A stretch of DNA of 64,000 nucleotides from Lepraria neglecta (lineage: Eukaryota > Ascomycota > Lecanoromycetes > Lecanorales > Stereocaulaceae). Made by a program: the position numbers and the translations under genes. The DNA is taken from contig CM065646.1 in NCBI GenBank assembly GCA_033220425.1, positions 1,185,501-1,249,500 on the forward strand. Direction: 5' to 3'. The notes below the pieces were generated by a model. It saw only the letters and a program-made list of their open reading frames with translations. It was not told the origin of the DNA and did not search any database. This document shows positions 49,680-61,479 of this stretch, piece after piece (within the stretch, counting starts at the first letter, position 1; every line of letters starts with the position of its first letter).

Positions 49680-50109
49680 TATTATAAGCCGTAACCGTAC
49701 TATATTAAACGTATAGTTATCGAACGTTATTAAACGGGTTTAGTATAGAGTACGAGTCGAACGAATTAGTATCCGACTCGGGTAGACCCTAAAGGCTTAG
49801 TATACTAAGCGATAAGCGTAGCGCGATCGGTACGATCGGTGCGATTAGGAATGCTTGGCATGATTTTCATATATCTATATATACGGAGTACTACTTATAG
49901 CTTGGAGCATCGTGCTCAACTTCCTTACTACTTATTTATACTTAGTTATATACGATAGATCTTCTAGATACTAAATATATATTATCTAATTATATACTAG
50001 ACTAGTCTAGTAAATAACTAGAAGTCTATTTCATCCTCTTGTACTTAGTAGTACCTCTACCCCTATTAAGATTATATTTATACGATACCGGTACGTACGG
50101 TTCGTAATA
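49680..50109 (+). repeat. 3' LTR of Gypsy-D
   Basis: Resembles the Gypsy-E LTR in the opposite orientation, including the internal GCGATAAGCG-type words and the end GTAATA. It follows the polypurine tract at about 49665-49679. Confidence 0.75.
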
Positions 50110-50989
50110 TAGAGTTCCTATACTAGTATTTCGAGTAGAGATATCTTACTCTAGAGCAAGATAATATTATACTAGAATATTTGGATACTAGCTATACTAA
50201 GCTTCTAAAGTGTCACGGGCTGGCCATATATACGCATATCTCATTGGGCCTAGCTTAGGGGCTTGCCGCCGTATACCTATATAGATTCCTCGCGCGCGCG
50301 CCCATATAGTCTTCTTTCCTTAGCATTAGTATTTTATCTATATTACTTCATTGATAGCCACCGTTCTATTACTACTAGATTAGGCCGTAATATTAAGTAC
50401 TATAATAAAGCCGATCGTCGGCAAAATCAAACCCGGCCCCAGTACCCCCGGGCCAAAGCGCGAGCTACTTCGGGGGCCCAAGGGCGCCCCGGGCGCCCTT
50501 CAGGCCAAGTCACGTGTTTTCAGCCCTATATAATTTTTTTTGATATTTAATAATCGACCGGAGCACTCAGGAACCCCCTTCTAGAGTAGCCCTAGAGGTT
50601 AGCCCCAACGCGATACTAGAATCGATCGATTCGGGCGATTTTCTCGCGAGGGTGATGTGCGTAGATATTACGACCGCGTTGCGATAGCGTTATAATAGCG
50701 ATACGTGACAGTAGTACGCGATAGTAGTACGCGATAGCGGTACGAGGGTATAGCAGTATGCGCCCCGTAGAGGTTTGCCAAGGGTAGCTACAAGACTAGT
50801 CAGGGGGTTTCCGACGCTATCTTTTACTAATTAAAGGTTGGCCTAAGGCCTACACGGGGCGCCCTTAGCCGTGATTAGTATGGCCCCGGACGCACATCGG
50901 ACCGGTTTCTAGGTAAGGCGCTCGAGCGGCCCTGGGCGCCCGTCGGGCGTCTAGGGCCACGTTCGGGCTACGTTCGATTTTGCCGACGA

Positions 50990-51310
50990 TAGTTTACCTA
51001 TTTATATCGCTATAGTTATTCTTAATCCTCGCTTTAAATAGACGTTATTTAATATATAGGAGGAAACTACTAAGAAGCGAGCTAAAGACGTATTAATAAG
51101 ATTCTAGAGAGCGATATATCGAAGTAATACTAATATTCTATAGTAAAAACTATATCTAGCGTTAAATATTAATAATATATTTTTCCGATAGCTTAATAAC
51201 TTACTAGTAGTTAGCTAGGATAACTCTACTATTAATAAGCTCGATAAATATCTTAGGAATAATATCCCTATCGCTTTTACTAATAGCTAACGCTCTTAAT
51301 AGTTACCTAA
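50990..51310 (+). pseudogene. hAT transposase C-terminal fragment
   Basis: Short tract with the hAT signature LNPRFK preceded by Tyr-Ile-Ala, followed about 90 residues later by a DKYL segment that corresponds to the start of the dimerisation domain. RIP-type stops interrupt it. Only this fragment of the gene remains inside the deleted element. Confidence 0.55.
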
Positions 51311-51320
51311 CTATTTAACT

Positions 51321-51449
51321 TCTTAGCGGTTTAGGTAGTTAGTTTGCCTTTTTGAACCTCGTAGTTAGATCGGTTTAAGGGTTTAATAGTTCCGATTTAG
51401 ACGGTTTAACTTATATATTTAGTAGTTAAAACTACCTAAACCGCTAAGA
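51321..51449. repeat. Small foldback insertion in the hAT fragment
   Basis: TCTTAGCGGTTTAGGTAGTT at 51321-51340 is the exact complement of 51430-51449, about 130 bp overall. It separates the DKYL tract from whatever followed and may be a tiny MITE. Target duplication unclear. Confidence 0.5.
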
Positions 51450-51796
51450 TATAGAGGAGTAGATTTTATAGCTATATTAGGTTAGCGGATTACCTAAAAT
51501 AGTTAGTAGCTCTAGTCCTATACCCGAAGTTTACTAGTAGAAATATAAGTCTTATTCGAGATTTTTTCTATAATACTTAATTTCTTTAACTTCTAACTTA
51601 TTTTATTCCTTATTATTACGGCCTAATCTAGTAGTAGTAGAACGGTAGCTATTAATAAGATAATATAGATAAAATACTAATACTAAGGAAAGAAGACTAT
51701 ATAGGCGCGCGCGAGGAATCTATATAGGTATACGACGGCAAGCCTCTAAGCTAGGCCTAATAAGATATACGTATATATAGCTAGCCCGTAACACTT

Positions 51797-52421
51797 CATC
51801 GCGCTTTCCTAAAAGATTATATTATTAGCGTTACAGCTAGTTTTGCGCTGTTAGTAGGTCGTATAGCGATTAGAGTCTATATCCTATATCAATTACGGGC
51901 CGAGAAATTAGTAGGATTAGTAACTCTAGTTACTATTAGTAACTCTAAGGTATTATTAGTAACTAAATAGCACCTAAAAATTATCCCCGAAGACATGCGA
52001 CCGCGCGCAATAATTACAATACTACGACGCCGTAACTAAACCCCTAGGGTAGCTACGAACATTACCCCCGCGAGAATTTGGGCCCAATCGCACGATTCCG
52101 GGGTCCGTTTTCAGCTGGTATTAATAGGGCTCTAGGGGAGTCGCTATCGTCGATGGCGACGATTATAGAAAATTAACATTTTGCTTAGTTATTAATTATA
52201 TAATTCGCTAAATACTTGCTAATCCTGCTAATCCTACTATTAGTAAGTCGGAGTTACTAAATACGCTGAAATCGCGCTATTAGCGGGCGCTATTTGCTGA
52301 TTACGCTGAAATCGACCTATTAGCGGGCGCTATTTACTGATCCTACTAATAGGCTATTTTTAGCCCTATCCGCGCGTCTAGCAAATTAGAAGTTCTTAGT
52401 AAGATTTGGGAAAGCGCGATA
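51797..52421 (+). mobile_element. 625-bp non-autonomous relative of the Plavaka-like element
   Basis: Begins CATCGCGCTTTCC and ends GGGAAAGCGCGATA, the same inverted ends as 31599-49237. The first about 135 bp are almost identical to that element and the last about 60 bp are similar. The flanking bases are TT on both sides (51795-51796 and 52422-52423), against TA for the large copy, so a 2-bp duplication is likely. It has no coding capacity, and parts of the interior (51960-52200) escaped strong RIP. It sits exactly at the right end of the hAT remnant. Confidence 0.8.
52262..52342 (+). repeat. Two tandem 40-bp repeats in the short Plavaka relative
   Basis: Both units start ACGCTGAAATCG and contain TATTAGCGGGCGCTATTT. 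The same unit length as the subterminal repeats of the large element at 48953-49083, though the sequence differs. Confidence 0.8.
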
Positions 52422-52934
52422 TTATTAATAATAGATTACTCTAATAGCGAATTAATACTCTTAGAAGCTTTTACTATCCCTTTCTAACTATTAAGCTAAG
52501 TAATAAGCTCCGTAATCGGCCCCCGCTCTAAAGCAACCCGTTCCTTTAGGGCTCCGCACCCTAATAGATTCTATATCTCAGTAACCGTTTTTTAATATCT
52601 ACCTTATTCTAGGGACTACTTAACCCTATAATGTCCGAGGCCTACTAGGAGCGTAAATGTCGTATTACTGACGCTATTAACGCGTACTACGAAGGTTTCT
52701 ACTCTAACGCCGCCCAGGCCGCCACGGCGTTCTAGGTCGAAGCGCGTATAGTCCGAAGGCGCTATACAGGCGTTGGATCCAGGTCTATACGGGTACCAGC
52801 CAACCGGAGGCTTAACCTAGCTACTAAGTAGGTAATAGTAGAATAGATAGAGCGTCTAGATCGAATAGGGGCGTCCCCAAGGTCTGGAATGTTAACGTCT
52901 ACCGCGAATTACTTCCTAAATCTAGGGCTCCCTA

Positions 52935-53144
52935 TATTAGGGGCCTGTCTAGAGCGAGTCGATAGGGGTAAAGTATAACTAGAAGAATATATCTAAGGAG
53001 AGAAGATAGATACATGAAGCCTGCGCGTCTTGGAGACGCGCCAAGCCGCTAGCCATAAGCGATGAGCAATAATCGAACGTTCGATAACTATACTCTATAC
53101 TACGCGTATCGGCACCAACAGTAAGCAAAGGCCAAGCCGTGACA
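52935..53144 (-). repeat. 3' LTR of Gypsy-F
   Basis: 210 bp. Contains GCGCGTCTTGGAGACGCGC, a strong palindrome shared by all three copies of this LTR in the window. Confidence 0.92.
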
Positions 53145-56100
53145 CTACCCCCCTTAAGTAAGTATCATCTCTAATATAGAAGGTAAGACGACTATAGCCG
53201 ACTCGGACTACCTGGTTTATTCGGGTAGCGCGTATAGAAGTCGTCGACTATATCCTAAGCGTTGCCAAATTCGCTGCCGTCCGTATAGTACTATTAGCGG
53301 TCCGGTTATTGCTCGTTCTTCTATCGGACCCGGAACTATAGATAGCGTCTACGATCGAATAGTCTAGTATCCAAGACGTCGTCGATCTCCTACTCTTCCT
53401 AGTTATCTACTATAATAGGTCTTAGCGGCTCTATTCGCTGACTAGGTAAAGGGTCTATAGATACTTTTCGTAGTAGACTAGAGTAGAAGACGTTATATAT
53501 TTATATACTAGATAGGAGTTCTAGTTAGTATAATAATCTAACTTTATCTAATACTTTAAACGGTTCTAGTATCTTATTATCCAGTTTCCTACTCGGACGT
53601 TCTATATTTATATTCTAACTAGATAGGAATACTATATCTCCTTTATTATATATAACGTTAGACCGCTTCTTATTAGCTTAATCTATTATTCTCCTACGGC
53701 TTATAACGGATTACTTAGTTATAAAGTCCAAGACTCTCGTTATACGGTCTATAATATCGTTTACCTTAGTATACTAGATATACTTATAAGCTATAGATCT
53801 AGCGTCTATAGGTAGAGAGAAAGATATCTAAGGGTAGAAACCGTTATTAGTAAAGAAGGGAGTTATTCCCGTAGTACTAGTAATAGAGTTATTATCTACA
53901 AATTCGGCTATAGGGAGAAGTTAGACCCAATTATCTTGTATATATAAGTAATACGTTCTTAGGTAACGCTCGACGTCTTAATTAGCCCGTTCTATCTAAC
54001 CGTTAGTTTCCGGATAGAACGCTATAGATAGCTTAACCTTAATCTTTAGTTGCTAATATAGTACCTTCTATACTAATAATATGAACTATAGCCCTTGATC
54101 GGAGATAATCGACTCTAGGAGACTATACGAGCGGAAGATATATCTTATTAGGATATCGGCTGTAGCTTTCGTAGACGTGCCTTAATCGATTATAATATAT
54201 AGAGCGTAGTAGCGCTCTTTGGAAAGCCGATCCACGATAGTATATATAGCGTTGTACCCTTCTAAGACGGGGAGTCTAGTAATAAAGTCTATAGAGATAT
54301 CTTACTAGTGTTACTCCGGTACCGGTAAAGCCTATAGTAGCCTATTATACTAGTCTCGAGGGGCCTTACTTTATTAGTAGATATAGTAATTATAGATATA
54401 GCAAGTAATCTTATCTTTTATACTACGCTAGTAGAACTATCTCTTTACTAACTTAAGCGTCCTATTTCTACCAGGATAGCCGTATATAGGTTAGTTATAG
54501 CTTTCCTTAATTAGGCCCGTACGGAGCTTAGCTATTACTAGAACCTAAAGATAATCCTTATAGAAGAGTATATTATTATAACTAGAGTAATAACGTAGGT
54601 TAACTATCTCGAATATCTAAGACGAATCCTTCGCGAGGGTATTATAGATACGTCTATAGTCGTTATCTTCCTTATTTACTAGTACTATCCTTATATATAG
54701 AGGTAAGTCTTTATTAGCTATCGCGTTGATCCGTTTATCTAATATAGTATTATTACCGCTACCCCCTCTTTAAGGTCTCTATCCTTAGAGAATTTCTAAA
54801 AATACTCTAGAGATAGTAGAGTACGGTATTAATACTTTTAATACTTATCTTGGTTATTAGTAGGAACTAAGTTTAGTATACGTATTAAGGCGTCTACTTT
54901 ACTATTAGATTTACTACTCCGGTATATAATTTTAAAGTTGAAATTAGCTAATTTCTCTACCTATCGAGCTTGATAGCGCGTTAGCTCCTTTATCTATATA
55001 AAATATTTAAGGCTCTTATAATTAGTAAATATTTAGATAGGGATATTAGTTAATTCTAATTTAGGATACTAGTATCCTAGGTAGCGGACGATTATAAATA
55101 GCTCCTTATCGTAGATTTTATAGTTATACTCCGTAGGTAGTAGATTCTTACTATAGAATATAACTAGATAAAGGACTCTATTATCGTCTATTTAGGATAG
55201 GATACCGCTATTAATATAATCGGATAAATCTATCTCTAGTACCGCTAGCCGGGATCTATCGTAATACCGAAGTACTAGAGTACTAGTAACCGTACTCTTA
55301 AGACGCTTGAAGGCCGCCTAATATACTTTAGACTACTAGAATAGATAATCATTTTTAGTAAATAATACTAAGGGTCTAACTATTTTCGAGAAGTCCTTGA
55401 TAAACCGACGGTAGAAGTTATAGAAACTAATAAATACTTATACCTCCTTTAGACGAGTTAGAGGTTCCTAGTTAATAATAACCTTAACTTTAGAAGGGTC
55501 TATATATAGATCTTCTATTAATATAATTAGTCCGAGGAAGGTTATCTCTTAGATATAGAATTCGTATTTCTCGATATTAACCTATAGTCCTACCTCCCGA
55601 AGCTTTAGTAAGACCTTTTATATATATTATTTATACTCTTTTTCCGTCTTACTATAGATTAGGATATTATCTAGATAGACCTAGTAGAAATCGTTCAGGT
55701 ATTCGAAGAGGGTATTATTTATATAGTACTAGAAGGACGTAGGTCTATTAGTTAGGCTAAATAGTAGGATATAGTATTTGAACGCTCCGAATAAGGTAGT
55801 AAACGTTGTAAGATCTTCGCTATCCGGATATATACGGAGCTTATTAAACGCGAAAATAATATCTAGCTTTATAAGGTATTTATATCCGATAATACAAGTA
55901 AGCGTTTCCTCGATAAGTAGTATAGGATAGTAGTTTCGAATCGTAAGGGTATTAAGTTTCCGATAGTCGACGTAGAAACGAAGACTTCTATTATACTTTT
56001 AGATAAATAGGACTAGCGACGTGTAGGGCGCCGTACTAGGTAAGATAAAGCCCTTTTTAAGGTTATCGTCTAAGTACTCCTTTACCTTTTAGAGCTTGAA

Positions 56101-58629
56101 TCTAGATATTAAATATAAGCGACTTTGAGGTAGCTTCTTTCTAGGTTCCAGCTCGATCTTATAATTATATAACCGGTATAGTAGGAGTTCCTTTACCTTG
56201 CTCCGGTTAAAGATATTAATTAGGTTATAGTATTTCTAGGGAAGCTTCTACTTAACTATTTCCTCTGCTTTTTCTAATACCTTATTAATCTAATCTAGCC
56301 TAGATCTATTCTAGATTACTTTCTCTATCTCAGCTATCGTTATAGAGAAATATTAGATATTATACTTCTTTTGATTCCTCGTCTATATATAGAAAGCAGG
56401 TATACTAATTTCGGCGATATCTAGTACCTTGGGTTTCTCAGGTAGCGGAGGCGGAGGATTCGTAGGAATATTTATTATCTAATCTACCTTCTCGGTAGAA
56501 GGCTTAATAAGAGCTTAGGGGGCCCTAATATAGTTATAGCGGCTAGGTAGGAAGATAATATAGTTATCTACTATATCTAGTAGGACCTTATACTTGTTCA
56601 TCTATAGCTTGCCGAGGATAATATATTAGTTACCTAGGCTAGTAATAAGTATAGGTACGGTTGACTCGAGATAATTATAGACTTTTATAGAAGGGTAAAT
56701 AGTATAGGTAACGGGTTTCTTTCGTATCTTACCGTTATATCTATAGAGGTAATATAGTTTAGTAAGAGGTATAGGGACGATATCGAGATATTTAGAAAGT
56801 AGTTATACTTCTTTTTTATCGATGAATGAATATATAGTAGTACTAGTATTAGTAAGGGCTTTAGATTAGTATTCTTTTCCTTAAGTAAGTAATATAATAG
56901 GGTATATAAATAATCTTCTACTATATAGATTATAGATATCTACCGATAATAAGAATAGTAGATCCTCGAGGGCGACTTCCCTGAGGACTTCTAGTTTTCT
57001 AACTCCGAGTAGTCTTCCGTCTCGCTAAAGTTACTAGGTACCTTTTCCTCCTCTCCTTTATCGGCTTTACCTACTTTATCCTATATCCTTTAAATAGTCT
57101 CCTTCCTCTTCTTAGGGTAGTCTATAGTAAAATACCCTTCCTTATTATAAATATAGTATTGCTTAGAGTCTTATAACTTGGTTAGAGGTCTATCTTTATA
57201 AGTTAATATAGGATAGTAAGGTATAATAACGATAGTAGGTTTAATAGATTATTGTTTCGTAGGGGGAATATATATAGATAAGGTATACCGATTCGTGGCT
57301 AGCGGAGCCTAAGTTAACGAGTGTATTAAAGCCGATACTATTCGCTTACGCTTCTCGCTTATATAGTACTATTAATTATCTACCCGCTAATATAAGTTAC
57401 TAAGCTCCTTTAAGGTGCGGAAGTTATAAGGGGTAGCTATAATTATATCTTATAGGCGGAGATTGACTTTATCCTTTAACTTATCGATTATAGTCTCCTT
57501 ATCTAGCTTTAGGTAGTTAGTATATATATAGAACTAGGAGAAGAAGGTAGTAAAGGTATCGGTAGCCTTCTATCTTAGTGTCTTGAAACTACGGTATATA
57601 TCGTCCTTCTTATTCGGATTCCCTATAATATTACTTAATATACTAAAGACTTCTTCCGGATTTATAAAGTACTTAGAATTATTTATTAGATAGGCTTAGA
57701 TATACTTTACTATAGTACCTCCTATATAAGAGATAATATAGATCGCTCGAGTAGTATTATCCTTAAAGTAATCCTTATTAATTATAAGCTTATCGCGAAT
57801 TCGCTAGATCTAGTCCTTAATAGTAAGGTCGCTATCTATCTTATAATATAGCGGTAGATCGGGTACCTTTAGTATACGAGTCTTTGAATCGCTAACTATT
57901 AAATTTGGAGTCTCCTAGCGCTAGGGAGATCTATCCGCTTATAATTCGATAATATATTCCTCCTAACAAGTATTCCGATCTTCTAGATCTATATTCTATA
58001 ATTATAGCGTTCGGACCTTCTCTTAAGCCACTTTCTTCTAGTATTAGGCCGATATAGTAGCGTCGTTGGCTTAATCGACCTTATCGACTATATTACTCTA
58101 TTCTTCGATATAGGAGAGGGTAGCGTTACGCTCCTAACGGAGTTCTTCGAGGGATTATAGTAGCTAAGCTAGCTAATACTTGGCCTAGTACTATAATTAC
58201 GGTATATTACTAATATCCTATAGAGTCTTAGTATCTTTAGTACCGATAGACGCATCTTAAGGGATAACTAATACGTGTCGGTATATTTACGCTTGTTATA
58301 GGATGTCGTCGCGCTATTACTCCGTATCCTAGGGTAAGGATTTGCCTAGTTAGACTCGTACTATAGCGTATATAGTCGGTTGTTTTAGTATAGGAGTGTT
58401 TTTTTTCTTTAATACGGCAACTCGTATTAGCTATAGGTAGACTAGTATATCGTTCTTATACTCCGTAGAGTTCTCTAGTAGTATAGCCTTAGTAACTACT
58501 CCTATAGTATAGACTCAGGGATCTTCCGCGTCGTTTATTTATACTCGCTAACCGGCTTACGAGCCCTATTATTTATTTAACCTCGCTAATAAGCTTACGA
58601 GGGCGGGATAAGGATGAGATATATTCTAA

Positions 58630-58839
58630 TATTAGAGGCCTGCCTAGAGCGAGTTAATAGGGGTGAAGTATAACTAGAAGAATATATCTAAGGAGAGAAG
58701 ATAGATATATGAAGCCTGCGCGTCTTGGAGACGCGCTAAGCCGCTAGCTATGAGCGATAAGCAATAATCGAACGTTCGATAACTATACTCTATACTACGC
58801 GTATCGGCACCAATAGTAAGTAAAGGCCAAGCCGTGACA
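58630..58839 (-). repeat. 5' LTR of Gypsy-F
   Basis: Same length as the 3' LTR and differs mainly by transitions. Followed by CCCTA. Confidence 0.92.
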
Positions 58840-60447
58840 CCCTATACGAAAGCTTCAAGTCGGTCTAGACTAGACTACACGGTTTATTAACCGCTATAAG
58901 CAGCTATTCAAGCGTCGCTAGATACTATTAGCTACTGCCCGAAAGAACGTCTACTCGCCTGAAGATATAGCTATCTAGTTCGAGCGCTTTAGGGACGCCT
59001 ATAGGGAGGTAGGCGTCTAAGTACAAGATATCTACAATTTCGACGAGATAGGGTTCCGTATTGGGTACGGTAGGGGGTATACCGTAATAACCCTCTATAA
59101 GAAGAAGTAAATACGCCTAATCGACGCCGAAAATCGGGACTATATTACCTCTATTAAGTGTATTTCGGCGGATAGTTAGGTTATCCCCTCGATGCTAATT
59201 CTGGCCGGGGTTAATATTTTGGAAAAATGGGCCCTAAAGAATCGTATTCCGGGGGCTACGCTATTAGGTGTAAGCCCTACTAGATATACTAATAATGAGC
59301 TTTCTATAGAGTAGATTCGCCATTTCGATATATATACTACTGGCCGCCGGAGAGGCGCCTGGAGACTACTCCTTATGGACGGCTGCGGGGTCTATATAAC
59401 CTAGGAATTCATAGACTATTACAATACCAATAAGATCAAGTTAGTACTACTTCTAGCACACGCTACGCACTTCCTCTAGCCCCTAGATATCGGAATTTTC
59501 TAGCCGTTTAAGTACTAGCACGCCGAAGGCGTTAATAAAGTAATACGCTTAGGCGCCGAAGATTTCAATAAGCTCGATTTCTTAGATCTATTCCCCCGTA
59601 TATATACTGAAACGTTTAGGTCGTCTACTATTCAAGATACCTAGCGAGCTACTAGGCTCGTTCCCTATAAGCCAGAGATTGTACTTAGGTACCTACGCGA
59701 ACAGTAGGTTTAGCGACTTACTACCCCTCCGCCCCCCGAAATAATAGATTAGTCAACCCTAAAAGGCGCTATTAATATAATTACTAAGGGCCGGTAGCTA
59801 CTAGAGTATATAAAGGATGGGGGAAAGGAGCTTATTAAGCCTAGACTCTAGGCGGATATTATACGCTATATGAAAGGCGTTAAGGCTACGGTACTAGCTC
59901 GAAAGTAGCTGGAGGATAAGGCGCTAGAGTTAGTATAGTACGCCACTACTAGGGCCGCCCGTAAAGCGCTTCTAGGGACAGTTAGCTAGAAGGGAGGGGT
60001 ATATATATTTGAAAATATACGCGCAAAGGCCTTAACTCGGAGGCTTACTAAGCTCTAGAAGGTATAGGAGGCGGCGGATCGGGCCTAAAGCGCCCTGGAA
60101 AATGCCCGCGAAGTAGCTATTATTAGGGCTTATAAGCGTCTAAAAGCTTGGGATATACTCCGTAATAAGGAATGCCTAGTAGCTAATAAATTAGAGGCTA
60201 TTCGACGTGCGTAGTATATAGCTATAGCTAAGAAGGCGTTAAAAAATGAAAACCGGTTACTAAGATATAGAATCCATTAGGGTGCGGAGCCCTAAAGGAA
60301 CGGGTTGCTTTAGGGCGGGGGCCGATTAGCCCTTTCTATCTCTACTAATTATACTTATAATTAACTACTACAAAAAGGTATTATTCCTGCGAAGAATTCG
60401 ACTTAAATCTAATTACCCTTCTCTCCGCCTACTTAAAGAGACTTAGA

Positions 60448-61439
60448 TCTTTCTTCTAATAATAGATTATAGCGAAATTCGGAGTAATTCCGCACTTGCA
60501 GCCAATAAGATTGGCCCTATATTTAGTATTCCCTCTCTCGGCTAGCGCCTTCAGCTACTAAAAGTTGAATTCGTATCGCAACTTCTTCGTACTACTTCCC
60601 CGCGCCACATATATTATATAATATCGAGATGATTTCATATATTTTGGAGTTAATTATTAGCTTGCTTACGTATCAAGAATTTTTAGAATCGGCCTATTTA
60701 CGCAAAACTCATGAGCAAAAGAAACGTTTTCACTATATTTTGCAGGTAGTGCGAGCTCAGTAGCAAATAGCGCCCCCGGACCATCAAAAGTGCACCGCAG
60801 CTTCTTCGCAGCAATGCCCCCAGCCACATACGTCATATGATATCGAGGTGATTTCATAAGTTTTGGAACCAAGCATGCGCTTTCTAACACCGTCGAAATT
60901 TTCAAAATCGGTCCATTTACGCAAAACTTATGAGCAAAAGAAGTAGTTTCGCTATGTTTTGCGGGCAGCGCGAGCTCGGTGGCAAATGCCAAGCATTGAG
61001 CTTGGCGCCCCCGGACCCTGGAACATCAAAAGTTGAATGCGCACCGCAACTTCTTCGCAGTAATGCCCCGCACCATATACGTTATACGATATCGATATAA
61101 TCTCATAAGTTTTGGAACCAAGCATGCGCTTTCCAACACCGTTCGAATTTTGAAATTTAGTTGAAATTTGGCTAAGGAAAGCTCAAAAAACATGTTTTTA
61201 CCTACGGAGTTCCTTGAAGCTACCCCGCAGTCACCCCCGAAGTGCCTCCGGAGCACTTAAATATTTAACCCTTAATAACTTTCGCTATGTTAGGGTTAGG
61301 GCTTAGCTTTATACAAATAAGATATACTATAAATAGAGGGCTTTCTAATTCGGCTTTAATTTTCTAAATCGAGTATAAAATAAACGAGATATAGCCGTTT
61401 TTACGGTAATCTTCTGTGAAGATTACGGGCACTTACTTG
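60448..61439 (+). mobile_element. Helitron-like non-autonomous element, copy 3
   Basis: Same ends as copies 1 and 2 (TCTTTCTTC start, hairpin at 61406-61426, CTTG end) and inserted between A and T. Three tandem units, with the GATATCGA block near 60607, 60826 and 61070. It lies upstream of the hAT gene that begins near 61480. Two minus-strand open frames inside (60666-60992 and 61026-61256) only read the repeats. Confidence 0.65.
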
Positions 61440-61479
61440 TAATTATATACTATTTAAGACTATTCCTATAAGTATTGAA

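Larger units (their letters stand above)
19803..50109 (+). mobile_element. Gypsy-D: 5'-truncated chromodomain LTR retrotransposon fossil, host of several insertions
   Basis: Visible parts run from the end of reverse transcriptase/RNase H (about 19803-20330) through integrase (about 20500-21400) to a chromodomain (23143-23236, continued at 24636-24750) and a 3' region (to 25191). The 3' region resumes at 49625 with a polypurine tract (AGGAGAGGGAGCTAA) and a 3' LTR (49680-50109). It is the same family as Gypsy-E, which inserted into its 3' region with duplication ACGGG. A Helitron-like copy and the small non-autonomous LTR element also interrupt it. Its 5' part is missing at the junction with Gypsy-C. 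Broken many times by RIP. Confidence 0.85.
50209..51796 (+). mobile_element. Internally deleted hAT element
   Basis: The two ends are inverted copies of each other over about 180 bp (50209-50390 and about 51610-51796), starting AGTGTCACGGGC on the left and ending GCCCGTAACACT on the right. The interior keeps a GC-rich part with little RIP (50420-50520 and 50750-50990) and a tract at about 50990-51310 that reads like the C-terminal part of hAT transposases (YIAIVILNPRFK, then INKLDKYL). No finger or DDE core is present, so it would depend on another hAT. A small foldback insertion lies at 51321-51449. The 8-bp target duplication could not be confirmed because another element abuts the right end. 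Confidence 0.65.
52935..58839 (-). mobile_element. Gypsy-F: chromodomain LTR retrotransposon fossil, minus strand, nested in Fot1
   Basis: 210-bp LTRs (52935-53144 and 58630-58839) and exact target duplication CCCTA (52930-52934 and 58840-58844). On the minus strand from right to left: gag (about 58250-57200), zinc knuckle (57180-57135), protease (about 56870-56550), reverse transcriptase (56180-55480), RNase H (55330-54900), integrase (54800-53480) and a chromodomain (about 53450-53190). A polypurine tract lies beside the left LTR. The order is complete, but RIP has broken it in many places. A solo LTR of this family is at 12861-13055. Confidence 0.92.
52631..60280 (+). pseudogene. Fot1/pogo transposase, split by Gypsy-F and RIP-damaged
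   Basis: A visible ATG at 52631 opens MSEAY with ITDAINAYYEGFYSNAAQAA, matching the helix-turn-helix start of pogo-type transposases. The gene stops at the Gypsy-F insertion (52935) and resumes at 58845 with the CENP-B-like part (RYKQLFKRR), then the DDE core. First Asp in IYNFDEIGFRIG (about 59030-59065), second in LLLMDGCG (about 59370), third region around HATHFL and PLDIGIFQP (about 59460-59500). A long Lys/Glu/Ala coiled-coil tail runs to a stop near 60280. The usual His after the second Asp is not seen (GCGVYIT). Several in-frame TAG/TAA of RIP type make it a pseudogene. Confidence 0.82.
52515..60326 (+). mobile_element. Fot1/pogo-type Tc1-mariner element, about 1.9 kb, split by Gypsy-F
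   Basis: Long inverted ends (ATCGGCCCCCGC...GGTGCGG-type; 52515 to about 52600 and about 60240-60326) with TA duplicated at 52513-52514 and 60327-60328. Without the inserted retroelement the length is about 1.9 kb, the usual size for fungal Fot1-like transposons. One transposase gene on the + strand fills it. The GC-rich ends have largely escaped RIP. Confidence 0.88.

Noticed and set aside
50263-50550. A 95-residue + strand open frame
   Set aside because: It starts inside the hAT terminal inverted repeat and runs into a GC-rich tract that escaped RIP. No family resemblance.
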